A DNA stretch of 64,000 bases from Salaquimonas pukyongi (GTDB taxonomy: Bacteria; Pseudomonadota; Alphaproteobacteria; Rhizobiales; Rhizobiaceae), in NCBI RefSeq assembly GCF_001953055.1, contig NZ_CP019044.1:1426001-1490000 (forward strand). Direction: 5' to 3'. The notes under the pieces are model-generated. The model saw only the letters and a list, made by a program, of their open reading frames with translations, had not been told where the DNA came from and searched no databases. Of this stretch, positions 19,245-28,210 are shown piece by piece. Numbering within the stretch: position 1 is the stretch's first letter; every line of letters starts with the position of its first letter. The position numbers and the translations under genes are program-made.

Positions 19245-19601
19245 ATGCCGATGGCGCTAAAGCGGGATGTGGTCGAAGCCCGCCACCGCGAGGGGAACGC
19301 AAAGCCGGTCGATCTGGTTCATCTGGGAAACCAGACACAAGGCGATCAGGCTCTGGAAGCTGAAATCCTCTCCATGTTCAAGACCCAGTCCCGGATCTAT
19401 CTGAAGATGATGCTCAACAGCTGCGATGTCACCAATCGCATCCGTGCAGCCCATTCGCTGAAGGGTGCCGCACGCGGTATCGGGGCCTTTGATCTGGCAG
19501 ACCGGGCAGCCGATGTGGAATCTCCCCGCCATGGCGGGTATCAGGAGGTCGAGGCCGAATTGGAACGGGTCATCGGCTATATCGAGGAATTGGGGGCCTG
19601 A
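19245..19601 (+). CDS. Hpt domain histidine phosphotransfer protein
   Basis: A 118-residue stand-alone phosphotransfer protein. The phosphorylatable His70 sits in AAHSLKGAARGIGA, the classic Hpt motif, in a predicted four-helix bundle (about residues 38-118). The N-terminal 35 residues are extra. It would relay phosphate between a hybrid histidine kinase and a response regulator. No kinase or regulator lies in this window, so its partners are encoded elsewhere. Its proximity to the GPR-like gene and a CtrA-type site makes a cell-cycle or polarity role worth testing. Confidence 0.88.
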   Translation: MPMALKRDVVEARHREGNAKPVDLVHLGNQTQGDQALEAEILSMFKTQSRIYLKMMLNSCDVTNRIRAAHSLKGAARGIGAFDLADRAADVESPRHGGYQEVEAELERVIGYIEELGA

Positions 19602-19740
19602 TCCCGATCAAAGAGCCAGGGCGGTGTTTCGCTCCAGGGTGCCGACTGCCTGGATAATCGCGGCAACCGCCTGCTGCTCTTGACTTGCAGCCATCTTTGC
19701 TTAAGTGCAAACTGCCCGGGCAGAAAACGCCAATTCATGA

Positions 19741-20184
<444 letters not shown>

Positions 20185-20221
20185 ATATCAATAAATTATA
20201 TAAGTAATTTAAAGTAATAGA

Positions 20222-20794
20222 TCAGGAATCCTTGCGCAGTCTTGCAAACCGCCTCTGTTCCTGGGCATCGAATGCCAGCTGGGCAGATTCGTGCTCTTTC
20301 ATGATTTTATTATAGGTGGCGGCGATGCGCTCGCGCATGGTCTGGCAATCGGTAACGGGCGGCAAAGCGGATATTTCCTGTTCGGCCTGCTCGGCAAACT
20401 GGTCGGCGATCGACACATGCACCGCCTCATGCAGCCGCGCATAGGACTCGATGTTGTCGAGGGCGCTTTTCAGCTTCCTGTCGGCGGCCCTGCGGCGGGT
20501 AAAGCGCGGCAGGGTGACATTGGCATGCACCCGGACCTTGGCGCTGGTCACCCGGCACTGTCCGCCGACATTACCAAAGCGGATGGCAGGGGTCATGCGC
20601 ACACTGGTTGCCGCAATCGCCTTGCCGACGCCGGGGACTTGCGGTCCGTGCAGGGCAATCTGGCGATCGAGCTCGCTGAATGAGTCGCCGCCCACATCGT
20701 AGTAGCCGACATTGACATTGGTACGTGACGACACGGCGGTACAGCCGGCAACGAGCGCCAGCAGTCCGATGGTCATCCACTTGGTAAGCCGCAT
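20222..20794 (-). CDS. DUF922 family lipoprotein, putative zinc protease
   Basis: A 190-residue secreted protein with a lipoprotein signal (LLALVAGC, Cys18), followed by a DUF922 domain. The zinc-protease motif HEAVH is at residues 122-126 and a conserved second acidic helix follows. Family members are presumed periplasmic metallopeptidases with unknown substrates. The start at 20794 is chosen because it puts the signal peptide at the N-terminus; the frame remains open further upstream to 20848. Confidence 0.82.
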   Translation of the reverse strand: MRLTKWMTIGLLALVAGCTAVSSRTNVNVGYYDVGGDSFSELDRQIALHGPQVPGVGKAIAATSVRMTPAIRFGNVGGQCRVTSAKVRVHANVTLPRFTRRRAADRKLKSALDNIESYARLHEAVHVSIADQFAEQAEQEISALPPVTDCQTMRERIAATYNKIMKEHESAQLAFDAQEQRRFARLRKDS

Positions 20795-20850
20795 TCTGGT
20801 TTCTTTCGTGCCTTTACCCGTTCCCCCGACGCCGGGCGGTAAGGGCAATG

Positions 20851-22116
20851 TCAGGGCTTTGCGTAGAAGACCTGCCTTACATCAATGTTCTCGGAACGAA
20901 AACCCGCTTCACAATAGTGCAGGTAAAATTCCCACATCCGCTTGAAGCGTTCGTCAAATCCCAACCTGGCAATCCGTTCCCAGGCACTCCAGAAATTGTC
21001 GCGCCATTCAGCAAGCGTACGCGCATAATCCTGGGGGAAGATGCGGGGCGGATGTTCGCTCAGGCCAGCGTCGGCAGCCAGATTCGATAAAATGGAAGGG
21101 GAAGGCAGCATGCCGCCTGGAAAAACATAGCGCTGGATGAAATCCGGCCGGGAGCGGTAGATTTCATAGCTGCGGTCGGCGATGGTAATGATCTGCAGAC
21201 CTGCCCTGCCGCCTTGTTTGAGGCATTCGCGCAATTTGCCGAAATAGACCGGCCAGTATTTTTCGCCCACGGCCTCAAACATCTCGATTGAAGTGATTTT
21301 GTCATAAACGCCCGTTTCATCGCGGTAGTCCTGAAGCTTCACATCAACCTTTTCACCAAGCCCGGCCTTCTGGATGCGCTCACTGGCAAAGTCGAACTGC
21401 TCCTGGCTGATTGTCAATCCGGTGACATGGGCGTCGGTATTCTTCGCCACATATTCCGCAAAGCCGCCCCAGCCGCAACCGATCTCCAGCACCCGGTCGC
21501 CATCACCGATACCGGTGTTTTCCACCAGTGAACGGTATTTTGCCGCCTGGGCAGCTTCCAGCGAATTGGCGCCATCCTCATAGATCGCCGAGGAATAGGT
21601 CATGCTCTTGTCGAGCCACAGGCTGTAGAACTCGTTGCCCAGATCGTAATGGGCGGAAATGTTCTTGCGCGATTGCCGCTTGGTGTTGGTATTCATCCAG
21701 TGGCGGAAGCGCTCGAGAATGACCTGAATGAAACCGGGTGAGGTCAGCTGGTTGCCGAGGTCATAATTGACCGAGAACAACTCCAGCAGCGCGGTGACGT
21801 CGCTGGAATCCCATTCCTTGTCCATGTAGCTTTCGGCAACCCCGATTGAGCCGGCCATCAGCGCCTTGCGCGGCGGGTTCCAGTTATGCAGGGTGATGTC
21901 CGCATCCGGGCCGGGCCTGCTGCCCTCAAACCGGTAGGACGCACCATTGGGAAACACGATCGTCAGCGCCCCCGTGTCGAGCTGGGTCAGCGCTTTCAAA
22001 ATGGCCGTGCTGTGAAACGGCAGGTTCGCCGTAATTTGCTTGATGTTGTCCAGGGTAACTTCAAGCGGCCCGGACTTTCCGCCGCCATCTGCCGTTACCG
22101 AACCTGCTCCCTTCAT
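20851..22116 (-). CDS. cfa: Cyclopropane-fatty-acyl-phospholipid synthase
   Basis: Transfers a methylene group from S-adenosylmethionine to the double bond of unsaturated acyl chains in membrane phospholipids, a late-growth and acid/stress adaptation. The 421-residue length is usual. The SAM-binding motif EIGCGWGG is at 211-218 and the family blocks HYDLGNEFY (156-164) and MTYSSAIY are present, as are the SIEMFEAVG and FPGG segments near the C-terminus. It is followed by the photolyase gene on the same strand after 246 bases. This pairing is common in alphaproteobacteria under general stress control, although no sigma-factor motif was confirmed here. Confidence 0.93.
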   Translation of the reverse strand: MKGAGSVTADGGGKSGPLEVTLDNIKQITANLPFHSTAILKALTQLDTGALTIVFPNGASYRFEGSRPGPDADITLHNWNPPRKALMAGSIGVAESYMDKEWDSSDVTALLELFSVNYDLGNQLTSPGFIQVILERFRHWMNTNTKRQSRKNISAHYDLGNEFYSLWLDKSMTYSSAIYEDGANSLEAAQAAKYRSLVENTGIGDGDRVLEIGCGWGGFAEYVAKNTDAHVTGLTISQEQFDFASERIQKAGLGEKVDVKLQDYRDETGVYDKITSIEMFEAVGEKYWPVYFGKLRECLKQGGRAGLQIITIADRSYEIYRSRPDFIQRYVFPGGMLPSPSILSNLAADAGLSEHPPRIFPQDYARTLAEWRDNFWSAWERIARLGFDERFKRMWEFYLHYCEAGFRSENIDVRQVFYAKP

Positions 22117-22362
22117 GACCCTACGCCTCCTCCGATCAAAGGATGCCTGTAAAATCGGTATTTTTCAGGCTTGTTCCCCGCACTTTTTGTCATAACTTAC
22201 AGTTGCCCTTGTTCTCTCGCTCAAACGGCGGGAGCATGTTCGGGTTCCTCCATTGCGCCGCCAAACCGCTTTTTCTGCGGCCATTGGCGGCCTCAAGAAG
22301 CGATATTTCCATGTTCTGCAAAGGGTTGGCAAGGGTTTTGGGGCAAGCAGAATGGCTGGTGT

Positions 22363-23883
22363 TCATGCATTGCCGGACAGCCCGCTCACTTCTTTAAGCG
22401 CAGCAAGTGCCCGTTGCCGTGCGGTGGCATGATCGACCATCGGTTCAGGATAGGTTTCTCCCAGCACGATGCCGCCGGTCTCAAGAACGGATTTGGGCGC
22501 TTCCCACGGGGCATGCAGGTATTTGTCGGGCAGGTTTGCGATTTCCGGTACAAACCGGCGCACATAGCCGCCGTCAGGATCGAATTTGCGGCCCTGAAGC
22601 ACCGGATTGAAGATGCGGAAATAGGGCGCTGCATCGGCGCCGCAGCCTGCAACCCATTGCCAGTTCGCCGGATTGCTCGCCCCATCGCCATCAACCAGCG
22701 TGTCCCAGAACCACCGTTCACCGATCCGCCAGTCGGCCAGAAGGTGCTTGACCAGAAAGGAGGCGGCAACCATGCGAATGCGGTTGTGCATGTAACCGGT
22801 CTGCCACAATTCACGCATGCCGGCATCGACAACGGGATAGCCGGTTTGTCCCTTCTTCCAGCGCTCAAACTGTTGGGTTTCGTCGCTGCGCCACGGGAAA
22901 GCATCGAACTTTTGCTGGAAGTTGCGCACAGGAAGGTCCGGAAAGTGAAACAGCAGATGATGGCAGAACTCGCGCCAGCCAAGTTCGGAAAGAAACTTGC
23001 TGGCGTCGCGGTCGCCGATCGTGCCTTTTTCCTGGTGCTGGCGTGCTGCATACCAAAGCTGGCGGGGTGACAGGATCCCGAACCGCAGATAGGGCGACAG
23101 GCGGGAAACCTTGTTGCGGGCCGGAAAATCGCGCCCCTGGCTATAGCCGTTGCTGCGCTCCTGGAGAAACTGCGCCAGCAATTCTCTTGCGCCCGCTTCA
23201 CCCGCCGGCCAGAAGGTTTCCCAGCCCTGCGCCCAGTTGGGTTTTTCAGGCTGAAGGCGAATAGCATCAAGGCTTACGGTCCCTGATATCTCGCTGTTGA
23301 AGGCCTGCAGCTTCTTTGGCGCGGGCAGGGGCGGGCGCAGCTCACCCTGACGCAACAGGGCCTTGAAGAACGGCGTATAAACCTTGTAGGGGCCACCGCT
23401 GCCGGTCAGAAAGCGGCTGGGCTCATGCAGCAGATTGCCGTTGAAGCTTCTTGCTTCAATGCCGGCCCGCTGAAAGCGCATCTTGAGCCGGCTGTCCATC
23501 GCCGTTTCAGCGCCACCGGTGCGCCGCAGCCAGTAAACGCTGCTGGCACCGGTTTGCTCAGCCAGCCGGCCAAGAACGGTTTCGCTCTTGCCCTGAAAGA
23601 TGCGCAATCTGCAGCCCGCCTTCGAAAGCGCATCGCCAAGCGCCGACAGGCTTTGATGCAGGAACCATTTCTGTGCCGCCCCCATGGGCCGCACGCCGTT
23701 AGTCTCCTCGTCATGCACATAGACTGCAAGCACAGGCCGTCCAAGGCCGGCGGCATGGCTGAGGGCAGGGTGGTCGCCACAGCGCAGATCATTGCGAAAC
23801 CAGACAATGACGGGGGCTTGCCGGTCATCACCCGGTCCGCCATCTTCTGGCCCGGCTCCGGCAAGATTTGCAATGCTGGTCAT
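22363..23883 (-). CDS. phrB: Deoxyribodipyrimidine photolyase
   Basis: Light-driven repair of cyclobutane pyrimidine dimers. The 506-residue protein has an N-terminal Rossmann-type antenna domain (VIVWFRNDLRCGDHPAL) and a C-terminal FAD domain. The FAD domain carries the blocks RLSPYLRFGILSPRQ, GWREFCHHLLFHFP, MRELWQTGYMHNRIRM and LVDGDGASNPANWQWVAG. It is a CPD class I type by these motifs. It lies 15 bases downstream of the adenylate cyclase stop on the same strand, so the two may share a transcript. Confidence 0.93.
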   Translation of the reverse strand: MTSIANLAGAGPEDGGPGDDRQAPVIVWFRNDLRCGDHPALSHAAGLGRPVLAVYVHDEETNGVRPMGAAQKWFLHQSLSALGDALSKAGCRLRIFQGKSETVLGRLAEQTGASSVYWLRRTGGAETAMDSRLKMRFQRAGIEARSFNGNLLHEPSRFLTGSGGPYKVYTPFFKALLRQGELRPPLPAPKKLQAFNSEISGTVSLDAIRLQPEKPNWAQGWETFWPAGEAGARELLAQFLQERSNGYSQGRDFPARNKVSRLSPYLRFGILSPRQLWYAARQHQEKGTIGDRDASKFLSELGWREFCHHLLFHFPDLPVRNFQQKFDAFPWRSDETQQFERWKKGQTGYPVVDAGMRELWQTGYMHNRIRMVAASFLVKHLLADWRIGERWFWDTLVDGDGASNPANWQWVAGCGADAAPYFRIFNPVLQGRKFDPDGGYVRRFVPEIANLPDKYLHAPWEAPKSVLETGGIVLGETYPEPMVDHATARQRALAALKEVSGLSGNA

Positions 23884-23898
23884 GAAATCATCCCGAAA

Positions 23899-26094
23899 TC
23901 AGGAAAACCGTGAAAGGAAGGGATGCAGATAGGGCTTTGCGGCGGCAAGGCAATCGCTGACGGCCTTTTTCCGTTTTGCTGCAGGAAGCGATGGCAGACG
24001 GGAAACAGTCTTGGCCAGTCGCTGAAACCCGGCGCTCTCTGCGCAACGCTCGTTCCCGGCAAGGACGAAAACCTCCTCGGCCCGCGTTTTGCCCTTAAGA
24101 TCGAGTTTTCCGGCTGGAAGATAGGCAAGGCCGGGCGCTGCCGAAGCCGTTGCCTGTGAGACGAGGATGGGCGCACCCGTATCCTTCGTTGCCGCTTCAA
24201 GCCTTGAAGCGACATTGACGGTGTCGCCCACCACCGAATAATCAAACCGCGTCGTTGAGCCCAGATTGCCGACACAGCCGGGCCCCGTGCTGATGCCGAT
24301 GCCGATTGCCACCGCGCCAAGGCCGCGCGCCCTGAAGCCGAACGCATCGCGCTCATTGAGCTGCTCGACCTCCTCCAGCATTTCAAGCGCCGCAAGACAT
24401 GCCTTGCCGCCATGGTCTTCGACATCCAGCGGCGCATTCCAGAACGCCATGATGGCATCGCCGATATATTTGTCGATGGCGCCCTCATGGCGCTGGATAA
24501 TGTCGGACAGCGGTGAAAGCAGATTGTTCAAAAAGGTGACCAGTTCCTCGGGCGTCAGATTTTCCGAAAGCGGCGTGAAATTGCGCACATCCATGAACAT
24601 CACGGTCATGTCGCGGATTTCGCCGCCCAGTTTGAGCGCGTCGGGGTTTTCCTCCAGCCGCGTCAGCAGGTTGGGGGCGATGTAGTGGCGGAAGGCGGTT
24701 CTGATGAAGCGCCGCTCGCGGTCGGCAAAGGCAAAGAGCAGCAATGTTGTCAGGAAATAGGCGGTAAGCGACAGCAGCAGGGGAAACAGCGGATCGATGA
24801 GAAGCCCGTGACGTGAGAACGCCCACCAGCTCACTGCCAGCACGATAACCGCGCACGCCATCCCGAAGGCGGCGGCCGACAGCGCACCCAGAAACGGCAA
24901 GGCGGCGATGATCGCAAGCGAAAGCAGGACCGCAAGCACGGCTTCCGCGCCCGGCGCCCAGTCGGGCCGGTTGAGGAACTTGCCCTGCATGATCTGGTCG
25001 ATCACCTGGGCATGAATGGCAACGCCGGGCACCGCTTCGCGCAGGATGGTCGTTCGGATGTCGCGCAGGCCCGCAGCCGATGCCCCCACAAGGGCAATCT
25101 TGCCGCCCACCTTGTCCGCGAGTTCGGTAACAGAGCCCGACAGAACCCTATCGGCTGACAGAAAGCTGGTCTGATCTGCGGGCGCAAAATAAAGATCGAG
25201 CCCGCCGTTTTTGGTGAGTGGAATGGTGAAATTGCCCAGCCGCGCCATGGTGATTGCAGCCGAGCCGCCGCTGGCCCGGTCTGCTTCGCCTCCCTCCCTG
25301 CCGGCAAAGGTGGTGACCAGCAGAAAGGAGTGGCGCTTTCCGCTGGCAGATTGCAGCGCAACCCGCAGCGCTTCGGCCGAAAGAGCCGGATAGACATTGC
25401 CGTCCTGGGCCGCAAACAGCGGTATGCGCCGCACCACGTCGTCGGTCTGGCTTTCCCCCAGGCTGATATGGCCATGGCCGCTTGCGGACGAGACCAGTAC
25501 CGGCAGGCTTGAGATCGCACCCTGCAGGGGTTCGAGCAGGCCGTTCAGGTCTTCGCCGAGCCAGCTAACCCCGGCAATCTTTCTGGCACTGTCGCGTGTT
25601 TGTCCTCTGGCATCGAAAAATGCCAGCACCGCGGGCGAGCGCGATATCGCCGCCGCAAATTGCGCATCGTGGTCGGGCAGGGCCTTCAGCTTTGCTGCGG
25701 TTGCCTCCCGGTCCGCCATGTCCGGTGGCAGCTTGCCGGCCAGAAAGGCGGGGGCCGTCCGGTCGGGTTCTGAAAACACCATGTCAAAGGCAATCGCAGC
25801 GGCCCCGGCCCGGGAAAGGCGGTCTGTCAATTCGGCCAGATCGCTGCGCGGCCATGGCCATTGGCCTCTGGCAGCAATCGACGGTTCGTCGATATCGATT
25901 ACCACCACCGCGCTTTGGGATGCATCACGCGGCTTGAGCTGCTGGTAGAAATCGAACACCAGGTTTTGCAGCGGGCGCAGCAGATCGGGACGCGACAGCG
26001 AAAAAAACAGTGCAATCAAAACCACGCCGGCAGAGATCGCCAGCACATACGGTGTTTTTCCCCTGAAGATGCGATTTATCATGCCGCGAGTCAC
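23899..26094 (-). CDS. CHASE2 sensor domain adenylate cyclase (class III)
   Basis: A 731-residue membrane receptor that probably makes cAMP in response to a periplasmic signal. An N-terminal helix (about 16-33) leads to a periplasmic CHASE2 domain (about 35-370). Three helices follow (about 382-402, 404-424 and 433-455), then a class III cyclase domain (about 490-660). Metal ligands are Asp502 (FMDVRNFT) and Asp546; substrate determinants are Lys542 (DKYIGD) and Asp618 (RFDYSVVGDTVN); Arg631 stabilises the transition state. The Lys/Asp pair indicates ATP rather than GTP. It is divergent from a FecR-domain gene, and a CRP-type palindrome lies 22 bases upstream of the start. Confidence 0.92.
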   Translation of the reverse strand: MTRGMINRIFRGKTPYVLAISAGVVLIALFFSLSRPDLLRPLQNLVFDFYQQLKPRDASQSAVVVIDIDEPSIAARGQWPWPRSDLAELTDRLSRAGAAAIAFDMVFSEPDRTAPAFLAGKLPPDMADREATAAKLKALPDHDAQFAAAISRSPAVLAFFDARGQTRDSARKIAGVSWLGEDLNGLLEPLQGAISSLPVLVSSASGHGHISLGESQTDDVVRRIPLFAAQDGNVYPALSAEALRVALQSASGKRHSFLLVTTFAGREGGEADRASGGSAAITMARLGNFTIPLTKNGGLDLYFAPADQTSFLSADRVLSGSVTELADKVGGKIALVGASAAGLRDIRTTILREAVPGVAIHAQVIDQIMQGKFLNRPDWAPGAEAVLAVLLSLAIIAALPFLGALSAAAFGMACAVIVLAVSWWAFSRHGLLIDPLFPLLLSLTAYFLTTLLLFAFADRERRFIRTAFRHYIAPNLLTRLEENPDALKLGGEIRDMTVMFMDVRNFTPLSENLTPEELVTFLNNLLSPLSDIIQRHEGAIDKYIGDAIMAFWNAPLDVEDHGGKACLAALEMLEEVEQLNERDAFGFRARGLGAVAIGIGISTGPGCVGNLGSTTRFDYSVVGDTVNVASRLEAATKDTGAPILVSQATASAAPGLAYLPAGKLDLKGKTRAEEVFVLAGNERCAESAGFQRLAKTVSRLPSLPAAKRKKAVSDCLAAAKPYLHPFLSRFS

Positions 26095-26115
26095 AAAGAC
26101 GGTTCAGACCGGCTG

Positions 26116-26131
26116 TGTGACGCACGTCACA
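26116..26131. promoter_or_regulatory. CRP-type operator (TGTGA-N6-TCACA) between cyclase and fecR genes
   Basis: The sequence TGTGACGCACGTCACA is a perfect palindrome with 7-base arms around a central CA and matches the classical CRP/FNR-family cAMP-receptor site exactly. The near-palindromic flanks GCTG and CAGC extend it with one extra base. It is 22 bases upstream of the cyclase ATG, a position more suited to repression, and about 146 bases upstream of the fecR start. That a cAMP-bound regulator acts here is inference, strengthened by the gene it precedes. Confidence 0.65.
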
Positions 26132-26276
26132 GCAGCTTTACGTCAGGTAGGTTAGCCGTTACGGTAGTCCCCGCAAACGGGGCACACAACACAATAGTTA
26201 CATCCTCCGGGAAAGTCTGTGCAGGCAGCGAGGGACACCGGAGACGGTGTTTTTGAAGGCGAATGTGGAGTCCGTC

Positions 26277-27119
26277 ATGTTGAAGAAAATCCGGTCCGTT
26301 ATGCCGCAAGCCGGTGTCCGCGCACTGTTGCCGGCACTTCCGCTGCTGTTGCTGGTAACGCCCGCGCCCGCACAGACGGTTGAGGAGATCGGGCGTTCGA
26401 TCAGGGTTAAGAATGTGGTGACCGGTTCCCTGAACAACCGGCGTCTTGCGCCCAGGGACCCGGTCTATGCCAGCGAGTCTGTTTCCGCTGAATTCAACTC
26501 CCATGGTGAAATCCGCCTGAACGACAAATCCCGCATCATTGTCGGCGAAAACTCCGTTATTCACCTTGACGAGTTTGTCGTCGGCGCAGACGGCTTTCAG
26601 CAGGGCACCATCGAGGTGGCCAAGGGGGCTTTCCGTTTCATCACCGGCAATTCTCCAAAGGGCGCCTTCACGGTAAAGACCCCGGTGTCGACCATCGGCG
26701 TGCGGGGAACGGTCTTCGATGTCTATGTCAATGCGCTTGGCCTGACCCGTGTCATCCTGTTCAAGGGAGAGATAGAGGCCTGTTCAAGCAGCAATTGCGT
26801 CGTCGTGAACCGGCCCTGCGATATTGCCGAGGTAACGTCCAGCGAGGCGCACGAATTGCCTTACCTGCGTTCTGGCGACCGTACCGGAGAGGATAGCAAT
26901 TATACCCTGACCTCCCGCCAGAATCGTTTTCGCCTTGGATGGCGTGCCCCGGTGCTGACCTGCGCCATCCGCGCCGCTTTCGACCCGGCCGTCAAAAAGG
27001 CGCCAGCGCCATCTCAGGGCAGTGAAGGTGGCAGCGGAAAAACGGAACCGTCGCCGAGATCCGACCGGAAATCAGATCCGCAGTCCAATGATTATGGCCC
27101 TACTACCGGCTATCCGTGA
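26277..27119 (+). CDS. Secreted FecR-domain protein
   Basis: A 280-residue periplasmic protein. Its signal peptide ends near LLLLVTPAPAQT, followed by a FecR domain. The core block (SRIIVGENSVIHLDEFVV ... KGAFRFITG ... TPVSTIGVRGTVFDVYV) is clear at about residues 65-150. The C-terminal 50 residues are Pro/Ser/Lys-rich and probably disordered. There is no transmembrane anti-sigma anchor or adjacent ECF sigma factor, so this is not a classical FecR regulator. Such stand-alone FecR proteins are often encoded beside CHASE2 cyclases, and it may be the ligand or partner of the divergent cyclase. The start is set at the ATG that opens the signal peptide. Confidence 0.85.
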   Translation: MLKKIRSVMPQAGVRALLPALPLLLLVTPAPAQTVEEIGRSIRVKNVVTGSLNNRRLAPRDPVYASESVSAEFNSHGEIRLNDKSRIIVGENSVIHLDEFVVGADGFQQGTIEVAKGAFRFITGNSPKGAFTVKTPVSTIGVRGTVFDVYVNALGLTRVILFKGEIEACSSSNCVVVNRPCDIAEVTSSEAHELPYLRSGDRTGEDSNYTLTSRQNRFRLGWRAPVLTCAIRAAFDPAVKKAPAPSQGSEGGSGKTEPSPRSDRKSDPQSNDYGPTTGYP

Positions 27120-27162
27120 TCGGTGGGATGAATGGACATCTTGCAACATCCAGGGCAGTACA

Positions 27163-28011
27163 TTACAGCCTGATCTGCATGCCATCCTTGGTAACGGTGC
27201 AGTTTGCCATGTCCCGTTCCATCCGGGCGGCAATCCTGTCCAGCGCCGCATCGTCGCGAAACGGCATGTGATGGATGCCGAAAACATGGCGCGCCCCGGC
27301 TTCCTTCCTCAACCGCTCCGCCTCTTCCCAGGTTGAGTGGCCGAAACTGGCAAAGCGTGGAAACTCTTCATCCACATAGCTGCAGTCATAGGCGAAGGCA
27401 TCCGCGTCCTTTAAAAACGACACAAGCGCAGCATCGCGCTGGCCCGGTGCGTGAGCTGTATCCGTAATGAAGGCAAAGCGCTTGCCACCATATTCGATCC
27501 GGTATCCGGTTGCCCCGCCGGGATGGTGCAGCCGCATTGTGTAAACCATGATGCCATCACCCAGATCAATCGAGGCGCCGTCTTCCAGGTCATGATATCG
27601 AATGCCCGCACGAAATTTTTCCCGGCGAATAGGAAAATACGGTTCCTTCATGAGGCCATCGACGATGTCCCGCGTGCGATCGATCCCTTTCAGCTTGCCG
27701 GACCAAAATCCGATCGAAAAGCCCGGATCGTAAAACGGTTCGAAGAAGGGAATGCCTTCAACATGGTCGTAATGGGCGTGGGTCAGCAACAGATCGAATG
27801 CACGAATCCCGTTGCCCATCATGGCAGAGCCCAGCGGCACAAGGCCCGATCCTGCGTCCAGCACGATGACGCGCCTGCCGCAACGCACTTCCGCGCAGAT
27901 GGTCTTGCGGCCATAGCGCGTAAAGCCATCTCCGGTGACCATGCGGGTTCCGCGGGTGCCCCAGAACGTCACGGACAGATCGTCCGTTTCACCAGGATTT
28001 ATGGATTGCAT
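27163..28011 (-). CDS. MBL-fold metallo-hydrolase
   Basis: A 282-residue metallo-beta-lactamase-fold hydrolase. The dinuclear metal motif THAHYDH (His78, His80, Asp82, His83) and later ligands in the blocks LHHPGGATGY, FITDTAH and HHMP are present. The N-terminal VTFWGTRGT and LDAGSGL blocks match the PhnP/RNase Z-like group, which includes cyclic-phosphodiester hydrolases. No substrate can be assigned. Its position next to the adenylate cyclase and FecR pair raises the possibility of a cyclic-nucleotide phosphodiesterase, but this is only contextual. It converges on fecR with 43 bases between them. Confidence 0.85.
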   Translation of the reverse strand: MQSINPGETDDLSVTFWGTRGTRMVTGDGFTRYGRKTICAEVRCGRRVIVLDAGSGLVPLGSAMMGNGIRAFDLLLTHAHYDHVEGIPFFEPFYDPGFSIGFWSGKLKGIDRTRDIVDGLMKEPYFPIRREKFRAGIRYHDLEDGASIDLGDGIMVYTMRLHHPGGATGYRIEYGGKRFAFITDTAHAPGQRDAALVSFLKDADAFAYDCSYVDEEFPRFASFGHSTWEEAERLRKEAGARHVFGIHHMPFRDDAALDRIAARMERDMANCTVTKDGMQIRL

Positions 28012-28210
28012 GTAAACCTGTCAGCCAATTATTCCGCCGCCTGCTGCAGCGCTAATGCCCCGTCTCGACCCTATTTGCATCAACGGCTCCGATCAACTGT
28101 CATATTGACAGCCGGCGATCAACTTCTTCACGGTTGAAAAATATTTGTTACAGCGCTACCGCCTGGTTCGTGCTGAAACGGTTTTGGCGCGTCTGTGCAG
28201 GTCGCTTGAA

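Noticed and set aside
20185-20221. AT-rich spacer between the ferredoxin and DUF922 genes as a replication or attachment site.
   Set aside because: It is only 37 bases, has no repeats or DnaA-box-like sequence, and lies between convergent genes where AT-rich ends are common.
22171-23070. 299-codon open frame on the plus strand opposite the photolyase gene.
   Set aside because: Antisense shadow of phrB; its protein is low in recognisable motifs and no promoter or ribosome site supports it.
26169-26182. Hairpin CCCCGCAAACGGGG as a terminator between the cyclase and fecR genes.
   Set aside because: The stem is only 5 bp, has no T-run, and sits in a divergent promoter region where no transcript should end.
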